This document shows, one piece after another, positions 25,828 to 35,456 of a stretch of DNA of 64,000 nt. The notes under the pieces are model-generated. The model searched no databases. It had not been told where the DNA came from and was given only the letters and a program-made list of their open reading frames with translations. Made by a program: the position numbers and the translations under genes. The stretch's first letter is position 1. Every line of letters begins with the position of its first letter. This stretch comes from JACVRW01 sp963746825 (lineage in GTDB: Bacteria; Actinomycetota; Thermoleophilia; Solirubrobacterales; Thermoleophilaceae), in assembly GCA_963746825.1 (NCBI GenBank), contig CAVVCU010000005.1, forward strand, positions 1-64,000, in the 5' to 3' direction.

Positions 25828-26043
25828 ATGTCAGACAGCGTGTACCGCGTCACCGAAGTCATCGGAGTGAGCAGCGAGGGTTGGGAGCAGGCCGCCCGCA
25901 GCGCGGTCGAGACCGCGGGCAAGACGGTGCGTGACCTTCGTGTGGCCGAGGTGATCCGCCAGGACGTGACGATCGAGAACGGCGCCATCACCAGCTTCAG
26001 GGTGCGCCTGGGCATCTCCTTTAAGTACGACAGCGGTACCTGA
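25828..26043 (+). CDS. Dodecin family flavin-binding protein
   Basis: 71 residues, the normal length. Pattern VYRVTEVIGVSSEGWEQAAR and KTVRDLRVAEVIRQDV matches dodecin: strand, helix, then two long strands; the Trp that stacks on flavin lies in EGWEQA. Dodecin forms a hollow dodecamer that stores riboflavin, FMN or lumichrome. A GGGAAG lies seven bases before the ATG. It is a single gene, 86 bases before the mutase. Confidence 0.9.
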   Translation: MSDSVYRVTEVIGVSSEGWEQAARSAVETAGKTVRDLRVAEVIRQDVTIENGAITSFRVRLGISFKYDSGT

Positions 26044-26128
26044 GCCGCGGCCGGCCTGGCCGGGGCCGACGTATGCCAGGCTTGACCCAAGTGGTGATGC
26101 ATTGGATCCGTCCTTGACCCCGCCCCGG

Positions 26129-27757
<1,629 letters not shown>

Positions 27758-27773
27758 CGTAGCTGGTGGGATG

Positions 27774-27793
27774 ACCCGCCCATTCGGGCGGGT
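27774..27793 (+). terminator. Hairpin terminator after the mutase
   Basis: ACCCGCCC-ATTC-GGGCGGGT: a perfect 8-bp stem with a four-base loop, 17 bases after the mutase stop. Only a short T pair follows, so strength is uncertain, but placement between converging genes fits a terminator. Confidence 0.6.
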
Positions 27794-27967
27794 TGTGGGC
27801 GCGCAGATGGGATGGAGGCTTCACTCCCGCCCCGGGACGGGTGGAGCGAAAACCCCTATGGGCGGTCAGGGGCGGGGGTCAGCCGCCCGCCGGCGGAGCG
27901 GCCCTTCCGAGGCACTCCTGAGGCCGCGGGGCGGCGTGCGTAAATCCGCCGCCGCCTTGCGTAAGCG

Positions 27968-28387
27968 CTAGACCGTCGAGCGCTTCCCGGCCCGGGCCCG
28001 CGGCAGCGCCTCGCGCGCCTCCTCGGCGGTGCGCCGGGTCACGAACTCCACGGCCACGCCGTCCTGCACCCGGATCGCGTGGCCGAAGCGCATGTCGACC
28101 TCGACCCCGCTGTCCACGCCGCGGGCTCGGAAGCGGATGGCGGCGGCCACCCAGTCGCCCTCCTCCTGCATGTCCTCCACGTCGATGCGAAAGAGCTCCC
28201 AGGGCTCGTGCATCTGGCGCCAGAACTTCCTGGCCCGCTCGTGGCCGCGGTAGACCGCGGCCAGGTCGGGGAAGACGCCCGAGGTGCGGATCTCGACCTC
28301 GGGGTCGAGCAGCCGCAGCCACGCCTCGCAGTCGTCGCGGTTCCAGGCCTCGTAGCCCGCGAGCAGCATGTCTGAGTTCGCGCCCAT
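27968..28387 (-). CDS. NTF2/SnoaL-like protein
   Basis: 139 residues with the NTF2-like cone fold pattern: LAGYEAWNRDDCEAWLRLLD, then PEVEIRTSGVFPDLAAVYRG and HERARKFWRQMHEPWELF, ending in strands FGHAIRVQDGVAVEF. Members are small isomerases, hydrolases or ligand-binding proteins; the exact activity is unknown. Divergent from ltrA with 52 bases between. Many Thermoleophilia genomes have several such stand-alone SnoaL-like genes. Confidence 0.8.
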   Translation of the reverse strand: MGANSDMLLAGYEAWNRDDCEAWLRLLDPEVEIRTSGVFPDLAAVYRGHERARKFWRQMHEPWELFRIDVEDMQEEGDWVAAAIRFRARGVDSGVEVDMRFGHAIRVQDGVAVEFVTRRTAEEAREALPRARAGKRSTV

Positions 28388-28439
28388 GCCCCACGCAGGA
28401 TCTCAGACCTCGCACCCGATCGTGCTTTAGTGCGGCCGC

Positions 28440-29615
28440 ATGGGCCGATACGGACGACGGCTGGCCGCCGGCGAGGAAGGGCGGGCCACCACGCTGGAGC
28501 TCTTCTACGACCTGGTCTTCGTATTCGCGATCACGCAGGTCTCCCACCTGCTGCTCGATCACCTGGACTGGACGGGGGTGGGGCAGTCGGTGCTCGTCCT
28601 GCTCGTGGTCTGGTGGTCGTGGAACTACACGACGTGGGCCACCAACGAGCTCGATCCCGTGTCGCCGGTGGTGCGGCTGGTGCTGATCGCCGTGATGCTG
28701 GCCAGCCTCGTGATGGCCGTCGCGATCCCCGATGCCTTCGGGGACCGGGCGCTGCTCTTCGCCGGCGGGTACGTGGCCATCCAGGTCGGCCGCACCGCCT
28801 TTCTGGCCTTCGCCGCCGCACCGGCGGGGTCGCTGGAACGTACGCGGGCCTCGCGCATCCTGCTGTGGTTCGTGGCCTCGGGGGTCCTCTGGCTGGCCGG
28901 TGCGGTGATCGGAGGGACCGGTCAGGTGGTGCTCTGGCTGATCGCGCTGGCGCTCGACTACGGGGCGCCACTCGTGACCTTTCGGGTGCCCGGGCTACCC
29001 AGGGTGGATCCCAGCGCGTGGAAGCTCGAGACGAGCCACTTCGCGGAGCGCTTCCAGCTCTTCGTGATCATCGCGCTGGGCGAATCGATCGTGCTGACGG
29101 GAGCGACGCTGTCGGACCTGGATCTCGACGCGGCCCGGGTGGCCGCCTTCGGGATCGCGTTCCTGGGGTCCGCTGCGCTCTGGTGGCTCTACTTCGACTC
29201 GGCCGCCGCGCTGGCGCAGCAGGCACTGGAGCGAAGCGAGAACCGCACCCTCGCCGCGAGGGATGCGTATACGTATCTGCACGTGGTGATCGTGCTGGGA
29301 GTGATCGTGGCAGCGGTGGGGGATGAGCTGGTGATCGCGCATCCCACGGAAGTGCTGCCGGGCGCCGAGGTGGCCGCTGTGGTAGCCGGACCGGCCATCT
29401 ATCTCGTCGCTCTCTCTTTGTTTCGCCTCCGCATGGCCGGCTCGATCAGCCCCTCGCGGGTGATCGGGGCGCTCGCCTGTGTGGCGATCGGCGCTCTGGG
29501 TGGCGTTGTGTCCGGACTTGTGCTGGCGGGGTCCATCGTGGCCGTGCTGGTGGCCGTGATCGTCTACGAGCACGCGCGGGCAAGCCGTCGCAGTGCGGTC
29601 GAGCTCTCATCGTGA
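28440..29615 (+). CDS. ltrA: Low temperature requirement protein A (LtrA)
   Basis: 391 residues, multi-pass membrane protein with about ten helices. The LtrA opening TTLELFYDLVFVFAITQVSH is distinctive, as are VLLVVWWSWNYTTWATNELD and FQLFVIIALGESIVLTGATL. LtrA was named in Listeria for growth in the cold, but its biochemical role is not established. ATG start at 28440. It ends 12 bases before the convergent ATP-binding protein gene. Confidence 0.9.
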   Translation: MGRYGRRLAAGEEGRATTLELFYDLVFVFAITQVSHLLLDHLDWTGVGQSVLVLLVVWWSWNYTTWATNELDPVSPVVRLVLIAVMLASLVMAVAIPDAFGDRALLFAGGYVAIQVGRTAFLAFAAAPAGSLERTRASRILLWFVASGVLWLAGAVIGGTGQVVLWLIALALDYGAPLVTFRVPGLPRVDPSAWKLETSHFAERFQLFVIIALGESIVLTGATLSDLDLDAARVAAFGIAFLGSAALWWLYFDSAAALAQQALERSENRTLAARDAYTYLHVVIVLGVIVAAVGDELVIAHPTEVLPGAEVAAVVAGPAIYLVALSLFRLRMAGSISPSRVIGALACVAIGALGGVVSGLVLAGSIVAVLVAVIVYEHARASRRSAVELSS

Positions 29616-29627
29616 CCCCGCCCGTCA

Positions 29628-30218
29628 TCACGCTCCGTTGGCGTGCTTCTCGAAGCGGACCAGCGTCCGGCCGTTGCCGTTCTGCACCTCGAGGCGATCG
29701 ACGATCGCCGCGATGATCTGAATCCCGCGCCCGCTGGTGTCGTCGAGGGCGGCCGGGGCGAGCTGACTGTCGAAGCTTCCGCAGTCGGTCACCTCGACGC
29801 GAACACCCTGGGCGCACCTCTCGGCCCGGAGCAGGATGCACTCGTTGGGCCAGGGCTTGCCGTGCTGGACCGCGTTGGCGAACGCCTCGCTCGTGGCGAG
29901 CATCAGGTCCCACGTCCGTCCGCCGTCGAGTCCGGCGTCGGCCGCCGCCTCGGAGACGATCGTGCGGGCCGCCGCTCCGCTCGCCGCTTCGGCGGGGAGC
30001 CACGCTTCACGCAGCGTGTCGGCCGCCGAGGGCGAGGGCGCCCGGCCCGAGGCCGAGCCGAAGCCGTTGCGCAGCATTCCGGCGATGGCCGTCATCGGGC
30101 AGCGCCGGCCGGCCTCGTCCGAGATCGGCGGGGCTTTGGCTGTCTTCAATTTTGTGGTTGGTGCGGCGCGTGGAGGCGCCGGGATAAGGGGGTGGGGAGC
30201 CACCAGTCTTGAACCCAT
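29628..30218 (-). CDS. HATPase_c anti-sigma-factor-like ATP-binding protein
   Basis: About 196 residues from an ATG with AGGAG seven bases upstream (the open frame extends further but without support). The C-terminal domain is an RsbW/SpoIIAB-type ATPase: N-box ATSEAFANAVQHG, G1 VEVTDCGSFD, G2 SGRGIQIIAAIVDRLEV. These act as anti-sigma-factor kinases or regulators in partner-switching systems. The N-terminal 70 residues are Ala/Pro-rich and lack a clear domain. No sigma factor or anti-anti-sigma gene is adjacent, so its partner is elsewhere. Confidence 0.8.
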   Translation of the reverse strand: MGSRLVAPHPLIPAPPRAAPTTKLKTAKAPPISDEAGRRCPMTAIAGMLRNGFGSASGRAPSPSAADTLREAWLPAEAASGAAARTIVSEAAADAGLDGGRTWDLMLATSEAFANAVQHGKPWPNECILLRAERCAQGVRVEVTDCGSFDSQLAPAALDDTSGRGIQIIAAIVDRLEVQNGNGRTLVRFEKHANGA

Positions 30219-30301
30219 GGGCTGCTCCTGCTCTTGCGATTGGGTCTTGCGGCCAGACCCATCGGGGTCCGGCCAGGGATCTATCGCTTGGGGCGGGAGG
30301 G

Positions 30302-31546
30302 TTAGCCCGGGCGCTGCAGGGGCACCAGGAACACCGCTGCGTAGCAACGCATCAGCGGCAGCTGCACCCGCGACAGGAGCCGCGGCAGCAGGAGGGTGCC
30401 GAGCAGTGCGGCGAGGCCTGCGAGCCCTGCCGCGGAGAAGGCGCCGCCCGGGCCGGCACTGGCCGATCCCGAGGCTGCGGTCTGGGGGAGAAGATCGGTG
30501 GGGCCCGCCGGCTGGGCCGGCGCGGCGGCCGGCGCCGAGGCCGCGCGGCGGTCCGAGCCGCCGGCCTCGTGGTCCGGGGCGACCGGAGTCGCGGGCGCGA
30601 TCGACGTCGTCTCGCCGTATGTGTACGCAACGTCCGGAGTTGCGTAAAGCGGCTGGCTCGCCGTCAGCTGGAGGTCCGGCGCGAGCGACGGACCGAGCGC
30701 CTGGAAGCGCTGAAGCTCGCGCATCAGCAGCGCCAGCTCGGGCCCGCGCACGCCGGCCCGGCGCAGAGCGGCCGCCAGCTCAGCGGCCGTGGCGTTGGTG
30801 GTGCCGAGCTGCGCCTGCACGCGCTGGAGGAGCTCGCGGAGCTCGGGGCTGAGGCGGCCGAAGACATCGTGGGCGCCGAGCGCGGCGAGGGCCGGCGCGA
30901 TCAGCTCGAGGCTCTTGCGCAGGCGCACGAGGCTCTCGGCGGCCGGCTGGCCTCCACCGGCCAGGTGCTGTTGAAGGTCGTTCATCTGGGTCTCGACGCC
31001 GCGCAGCTGGCGCTCGACCGTGGGCAGCAGCTGCTCGAGGATCACACCCGAGGTGCCCGCCGGGGGCTCGCCGCCCGAGGCGCCGCCGGGGATGGCCCGG
31101 CCGTCGGTGGCCGGGGCTTCGGCCTGAGTGGCGGTGACCTTGGCGGTCTCCGTCTCCACCGGCTGGATCTCGGGCGAAGGATCTGCGCCGGCGATCTCAT
31201 CGGGCACCGCGGGGTCGACGACCGTCGGCGGCGCCTCGACCGGAGTGACCGGCTCGACCGGTACGGGGGTGACCGGATCCACGACCACCGGATCGGTGAC
31301 CACGGGATCGGGGAGGGCGGGCGCCGGGGGGGCGACCGGCAGGGTGACCACGGTGTCCGTCGGCACCTCGGGGACCACGACCTCGGGAACCGTGGGGGCC
31401 GGATCGGCCGGCGCCGTGGGGGGCTCGGCGGCGTCCACGCCCTCGAAGGGGAGCGGCGCCGGAGCGTTGGCGCGCGCGGTACCGGCGCTCAGCACGAGCA
31501 GAGCCGCAGCAGTAATCGCAACGCCGAGAAACGGGGGGCGGTTCAT
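30302..31546 (-). CDS. Exported Pro/Val-rich protein with C-terminal membrane segment
   Basis: 414 residues. Signal peptide (LGVAITAAALLVLSAGTARA); then about 100 residues rich in Pro/Val/Asp/Thr (VVTDPVVVDPVTPVPVEPV), an extended wall-spanning-type stretch; a helical, probably coiled-coil part (about 165-280; LEQLLPTVERQLRGVETQM); and a C-terminal hydrophobic helix (AGLAGLAALLGTLLLP) preceded by LLPQTA and followed by RLLSR. LPQTA before a hydrophobic helix and basic residues resembles a sortase signal, though the tail after it is unusually long (about 25 residues). Likely a surface protein; no function assigned. Confidence 0.6.
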   Translation of the reverse strand: MNRPPFLGVAITAAALLVLSAGTARANAPAPLPFEGVDAAEPPTAPADPAPTVPEVVVPEVPTDTVVTLPVAPPAPALPDPVVTDPVVVDPVTPVPVEPVTPVEAPPTVVDPAVPDEIAGADPSPEIQPVETETAKVTATQAEAPATDGRAIPGGASGGEPPAGTSGVILEQLLPTVERQLRGVETQMNDLQQHLAGGGQPAAESLVRLRKSLELIAPALAALGAHDVFGRLSPELRELLQRVQAQLGTTNATAAELAAALRRAGVRGPELALLMRELQRFQALGPSLAPDLQLTASQPLYATPDVAYTYGETTSIAPATPVAPDHEAGGSDRRAASAPAAAPAQPAGPTDLLPQTAASGSASAGPGGAFSAAGLAGLAALLGTLLLPRLLSRVQLPLMRCYAAVFLVPLQRPG

Positions 31547-31637
31547 AGGCCTGCGCTACATGGTGCCACGTTCGGACAAGTCTGACGAGGGCTTTGACGA
31601 AAAAATTTCTTCCGGGCTTGCGGCGAAGGCCGGTTCT

Positions 31638-31661
31638 TCTCGCGCGCGAGCACGCGCGAGA
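31638..31661 (-). terminator. Hairpin between the agmatinase-like gene and the exported protein gene
   Basis: TCTCGCGCG / CGCGCGAGA pair perfectly (9 bp) around a six-base loop, 13 bases past the stop of the agmatinase-like gene on the minus strand. No immediate T run; a run of T occurs about 30 bases later. Probably terminates or insulates that gene. Confidence 0.45.
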
Positions 31662-31673
31662 GGGTGATACGGG

Positions 31674-32657
31674 TCAGCCGGCACGGCGCGCCGCGATCCC
31701 CGCGAGCATCTCCAGAGCGACCCGCTCGGCGGCCAGGGCGGTGATGCCGGCGTGGTCGAACGGAGGGCAGACTTCGACCACGTCCGCGGCGCACAGGTCG
31801 AGCTCGCGCGATGCGTGGCGCACCGCCCACAGAAGCTCCCGGGTGGTCAGGCCCCCCGGCTCCGGTGTGCCGGTGCCGGGCGCGAAGGCCGGGTCGAGCA
31901 CGTCGATGTCCACGGTGAGGTAGGCGCGTGGGGCGGCCTCCGCGACCGCCCGGGTCGCCTCGCCCACCACGGCGGCCACGCCGCGTTCCTCGATCTCGGC
32001 CATGGTGTGCCAGCGAAAACCCTCGCCGCGCATCCAGCCGAACTCCTCCGGGCCCGGCCACGTGCCCCGCAGCCCGACCTGCACGATCTGGTCGCCGCGC
32101 AGGACACCTTCGTCGACCGCGAGCCGGAACGGCGTGCCGTGCGAGAGCCGAACCCCGTACAGCTCCTCCGCGGTGTCGGCGTGGGTGTCGAAGTGCAGCA
32201 CGGCGTACCCGCCGGGCCCGTGTTTCTCGGCCAACACCCTCAGCGTGGGGAGGGACAGCGAGTGGTCGCCCCCGAGCACCAGCGGCACCGCTCCAGCACC
32301 AAGTATCTCCCTCAACCTGACGGTTAGAGATGCGTGTGAGCGGGCCAAATCGGCCGGCGCGACCTCGGCGTCCCCGTAGTCCACGACCTCGAGGACGTCG
32401 AAGGGATCCAAACCTAACGTCATGTTCGGACGGCCATAGCGGCCCGAGTCGTCCGCCTCCCTGATCGCTCGCGGCCCGAAGCGCGTCCCGGGGCGGTTGG
32501 AGGTTCCGTCGTCGAACGGCGCGCCGAGCACCGCGACGTCCGCACCCTCGAGTCCCTCCGGGCCCTGGACGAGCGGGCGGCCGCAGAAGGTGGCCCCCAC
32601 CCCCGCGTGCGCGGGACCTTCGCGGGGGTTGAGGTCGTAGCGATCGGGCGTGCTCAT
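31674..32657 (-). CDS. Agmatinase/arginase family (ureohydrolase)
   Basis: 327 residues. All metal-binding motifs are present: VLGGDHSLSLP, HFDTHADTAEEL (DxHxD) and YLTVDIDVLDPAFAPGTGTP (SxDxDxxDP type). The binuclear manganese enzymes of this family hydrolyse agmatine, arginine, guanidinobutyrate, proclavaminate or similar guanidines. The sequence LSHGTPFRLAVDEG near the middle fits the agmatinase side. Substrate therefore probably a guanidino compound, most likely agmatine. It lies divergently to an esterase gene, starts 23 bases apart. Confidence 0.88.
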   Translation of the reverse strand: MSTPDRYDLNPREGPAHAGVGATFCGRPLVQGPEGLEGADVAVLGAPFDDGTSNRPGTRFGPRAIREADDSGRYGRPNMTLGLDPFDVLEVVDYGDAEVAPADLARSHASLTVRLREILGAGAVPLVLGGDHSLSLPTLRVLAEKHGPGGYAVLHFDTHADTAEELYGVRLSHGTPFRLAVDEGVLRGDQIVQVGLRGTWPGPEEFGWMRGEGFRWHTMAEIEERGVAAVVGEATRAVAEAAPRAYLTVDIDVLDPAFAPGTGTPEPGGLTTRELLWAVRHASRELDLCAADVVEVCPPFDHAGITALAAERVALEMLAGIAARRAG

Positions 32658-32680
32658 CGCGAGGGCGAACCTACCGGGCC

Positions 32681-33346
32681 ATGCCCGCCGCCGGTAGCCT
32701 GCCGGCGGTGAGCGCCCTCGTCCTACGCGAGCGCCCGGCCGGCGGCGATCCGGCCGGCCTGCTCGTCCTACACCACGGCCGCGGCGCCGACGAGGTCGAT
32801 CTTCTCGGTCTGGGCGACGTGCTCGATCCGCAGCGGCGACTGCACGTGGTCAGCCCCCGCGCGCCCCTCACCCTGGCGGGGTGGCCGGGTTACCACTGGT
32901 ACGTCGTGGAGCGGGTTGGTCATCCCGACCGCCCTACCTTCGAGGCGGCGGTCGCGGCTCTCGCCGAGCTGTACGACGAGCTCTGGGAGCGCACGGGCTT
33001 CACCGCCGAGCAGACCGTGCTCGGGGGCTTCTCGATGGGCGCGGTGATGAGCTACTCGCTCGGGCTCGGCCCCGGGCGCCCGGCGCCGGCCGGCGTGCTC
33101 GCCCTCTCCGGCTTCGTGCCCACGGTCGAGGGATGGGCGCCCGAGCTCGAGAGCCGGCCCGGCCTGCGCGCCTTCATCGCGCACGGCCGCAGCGACCCGG
33201 TGATCGGGGTGGAGTTCGCCCGGCGCGCCCGCGAGCTTCTCGAGCGCGGAGGGCTCGAGCCCGAGTACCACGAGACCGACGCCGCGCACCACATCGACCC
33301 GAAGGTGATGCCGAGCGCGGTGGACTGGCTGGCGGCGACGCTCTAG
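32681..33346 (+). CDS. Alpha/beta hydrolase, carboxylesterase/phospholipase type
   Basis: 221 residues; start at ATG 32681, though GTG codons shortly after are possible. Nucleophile elbow GGFSMGAVMSYSLG with Ser, Asp in IAHGRSDPVIG and His in DAAHHIDPKVM form the triad, matching the YpfH/YitV-like small esterases. Oxyanion-side LLVLHHGRGADEVDLL near the N-terminus. It ends by overlapping the convergent phhA gene by four bases. Confidence 0.85.
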   Translation: MPAAGSLPAVSALVLRERPAGGDPAGLLVLHHGRGADEVDLLGLGDVLDPQRRLHVVSPRAPLTLAGWPGYHWYVVERVGHPDRPTFEAAVAALAELYDELWERTGFTAEQTVLGGFSMGAVMSYSLGLGPGRPAPAGVLALSGFVPTVEGWAPELESRPGLRAFIAHGRSDPVIGVEFARRARELLERGGLEPEYHETDAAHHIDPKVMPSAVDWLAATL

Positions 33347-34239
33347 ACGGGCGCGCCCGCGCGCGAGCGCATCTCGGCGATCGACTCGTCGGTGCAGCTC
33401 GTGAGAAATCCGCCGACCACCTCGCGCACCTCGTCGATCGACTCGGCGCGGTAGAGCACAGGCTGGTAGTGGGTGATGTCGTAGTCGGCCGTGCCCATCT
33501 CGAGCAGGTCGAGCGGCCGGTGCTCCATGGCGCGGAACTCGTCGATCTCTCCGTAGGAGGAGAGGATGCCGGCGCCGTAGGCGCGCAGCTCGCCGTCCTC
33601 GACGACCACCCCGAACTCGACGGTGAACCAGAACACGCGCGAGACGAAGCGCAGGTTCTCCTCGTCGCGGAGGCGGTGGGTGGCCTCGCCGGTCAGGTGG
33701 TGCAGCCGGGAGAACGTGGGGGAGGCGAGCAGGTGCCCGTGGCCGATGACCTCGTGGATGATGTCCGGCTCGGGGGTGTACAGCGGCAGCTCGGGATGGC
33801 GGACGTACTGGGTGGAGTGGAACAGCCGCTCGGAGAGCGAGCCGTAGAACTCGCGCAGCGGGACGAGGCCCGCGGCCGGGACGTAGCGAAAGCCGGTGAG
33901 GGGGGCCAGCCGCTCGCTGACCAGGTCGAGGCTTGGGACCTCGTCGGCGGGCAGGTCGAGCGCCGCCTTGGCCTCGAGGAACTCGCCGATGGCCAGAGCC
34001 TCGTGCTTGGGGGCGAGCTCGCGCGAGACGGTGCGCCACACGTTCTGCTCGGCCTCCGAGTACTCGACCTCGGGGGCGGGCTCACCCGGGCGCCAGGCGA
34101 GGGCGAGCGCGGCGATGTCGGCACGGCGCCGACGGTACTCGGGATCTCCGGCTCCCGGATGGTCGTCGCTGAGATGGACGGTCACCTCTCCGTCCGCCGC
34201 GGCGGTGACCGGTGAGTAGAGCTGCCCCTCCTCGAACAT
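33343..34239 (-). CDS. phhA: Phenylalanine 4-monooxygenase (aromatic amino acid hydroxylase)
   Basis: 298 residues, typical for the bacterial enzyme. The iron-binding motif EPDIIHEVIGHGHLLASP carries the two His, and the Glu lies in the following helix region; GFRYVPAAGLVPLREFYGSL and FTVEFGVVVEDGELRAYGAG are strong family signatures. It hydroxylates phenylalanine to tyrosine with tetrahydropterin and O2. The divergent neighbour is an Lrp/AsnC-type regulator, with a palindrome between them, so amino-acid-responsive control of phhA is likely. Confidence 0.92.
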   Translation of the reverse strand: MFEEGQLYSPVTAAADGEVTVHLSDDHPGAGDPEYRRRRADIAALALAWRPGEPAPEVEYSEAEQNVWRTVSRELAPKHEALAIGEFLEAKAALDLPADEVPSLDLVSERLAPLTGFRYVPAAGLVPLREFYGSLSERLFHSTQYVRHPELPLYTPEPDIIHEVIGHGHLLASPTFSRLHHLTGEATHRLRDEENLRFVSRVFWFTVEFGVVVEDGELRAYGAGILSSYGEIDEFRAMEHRPLDLLEMGTADYDITHYQPVLYRAESIDEVREVVGGFLTSCTDESIAEMRSRAGAPV

Positions 34240-34285
34240 GACCCCAGTGGAGCACTCGGGGCGCCGGATTGCAAGTCTGCACAGT

Positions 34286-34310
34286 GGAACTGGGCAAAGT
34301 GCCCAGTTCC
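34286..34310. promoter_or_regulatory. 25-bp inverted repeat in the phhA-lrp intergenic region
   Basis: GGAACTGGGCA-AAG-TGCCCAGTTCC is perfect over 11 bp per arm. It sits 46 bases from the phhA start and 30 bases from the regulator start. A partial copy of its centre (GCACTTTG, 34336-34343) occurs at the regulator start on the other strand. This is a good candidate operator for the adjacent Lrp/AsnC protein. Confidence 0.65.
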
Positions 34311-34340
34311 GCCCATCCAGGGCGCTAGCATCTGTGCACT

Positions 34341-34820
34341 TTGTCCAATCGAATCGACGACCTCGACGCGCGCCTGATCGCCGAGCTCCGCGCCCACCCG
34401 CGGCTCGGGCTGCTCGAGGTGTCGCGCCGCCTGGGCGTGGCGCGCGGCACCGTGCAGGCGCGCCTGGGCAAGCTGGAGGCGCGCGGCGTGGTCACCGGCT
34501 ACGGGCCCGAGGTGGACCCCCACGAGCTCGGCCACTCGATCGAGGCCTTCGTGATGCTCGAGCTGACCCAGGGCCGGCTGGCCGACGCGATCGAGGCTCT
34601 CGAGGCCACGCCCGAGGTGCTGGAGGCGGACGCGGTCAGCGGCCCCCAGGACCTGATCTGCCGCATCGCGGCGCGCGACACCGAGCACCTGCAGGAGATC
34701 GTGAACCGCCTGCTGGCCTCCGACGCGATCCGGCGCTCCACGAGCTACATCGTCCTCAGCCGGCCGATCCGCCCGCGGGTGCAGCCGCTGGTGGATGCGG
34801 TAGGCGGCTCTTCTGGGTAG
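34341..34820 (+). CDS. Lrp/AsnC family transcriptional regulator
   Basis: 159 residues from a TTG. N-terminal helix-turn-helix: LDARLIAELRAHPRLGLLEV, SRRLGVARGTVQARLGKLEA; C-terminal RAM/AsnC ligand domain with EAFVMLELTQGRLADAIEAL and DLICRIAARDTEHLQEIVNR. Such regulators form octamers and respond to amino acids. The divergent phhA gene suggests phenylalanine or tyrosine as the signal (inference). No clear ribosome-binding site, so transcription may be leaderless. Confidence 0.88.
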   Translation: MSNRIDDLDARLIAELRAHPRLGLLEVSRRLGVARGTVQARLGKLEARGVVTGYGPEVDPHELGHSIEAFVMLELTQGRLADAIEALEATPEVLEADAVSGPQDLICRIAARDTEHLQEIVNRLLASDAIRRSTSYIVLSRPIRPRVQPLVDAVGGSSG

Positions 34821-34853
34821 ATCCGAGGCACGTCCGCAACTCCAGGAGGCACC

Positions 34854-35453
34854 GTGAAGAAGGCCGTCCGTTCCCTGTCGCCCGCCACCGTCATCGCGTC
34901 GATCGCCCTGTTCGTGTCTCTGGGCGGAGTGTCCTACGGCGTGGCCGCCGGCTCCATCGACAGCCGCGAGATCGAGAACAACGCCATCAGAACGGAGGAC
35001 GTGCGCAACAACGGCCTCAGCGGGCGCGACCTGGCCAGCGGGAGCGTGCAGAGCCGCGACCTGCGCGACGGCGCGGTGCGCGGGCTGGACGTGAACGACC
35101 GCTCGCTGGGCGGCGCCGACATCGCCGACAACTCTTTGGGCGACCGGGAGATCAACGAGCCCGCGCTCGACGTTCAGCGCCTGGCCGGAGTGGACGCCTC
35201 GCGCTACGTCAAGAACGTGCGCCGCGTGCGCAGCGAGACCGCCAGCGACCCCGCCACGCCCAAGACCGCGCCGCCGGTGAACTGCCCCAGGGGCAAGCGC
35301 CTCCTGGGCGGTGGCGCCCAGGTGAACGCGGCCGCCGGCACCCCCGTGGCCCTGAGCGTCAACGGGCCGAACGGGAACGGCTGGACCGCCTCGGCCTACG
35401 CCACGGCGCCGACTGGGAACTGGCAGCTCGTTGCGGTGGCGATCTGCGGATAG
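34854..35453 (+). CDS. Exported protein with short tandem repeats, Solirubrobacterales type
   Basis: 199 residues, GTG start with AGGAGG six bases upstream. Signal sequence RSLSPATVIASIALFVSLGG, then a run of D/N-rich short repeats (SREIENNAIRTEDVRNNGLS, GRDLASGSVQSRDLRDGAV, GLDVNDRSLGGADIADNSLG), then DVQRLAGVDASRYVKNVRRV and a Cys-containing C-terminal domain (PVNCPRGKRLLGGGAQV to VAVAIC). This layout occurs many times in Thermoleophilia genomes and is a useful taxon marker. The repeats probably form a beta-solenoid; function unknown. Confidence 0.75.
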   Translation: MKKAVRSLSPATVIASIALFVSLGGVSYGVAAGSIDSREIENNAIRTEDVRNNGLSGRDLASGSVQSRDLRDGAVRGLDVNDRSLGGADIADNSLGDREINEPALDVQRLAGVDASRYVKNVRRVRSETASDPATPKTAPPVNCPRGKRLLGGGAQVNAAAGTPVALSVNGPNGNGWTASAYATAPTGNWQLVAVAICG

Positions 35454-35456
35454 GCG

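Noticed and set aside
32768..34039. Long arginine/alanine-rich frames opposite or out of phase with phhA, the esterase and other genes
   Set aside because: They are shadow frames of real genes in high-GC DNA; their sequences are low complexity and match no fold.
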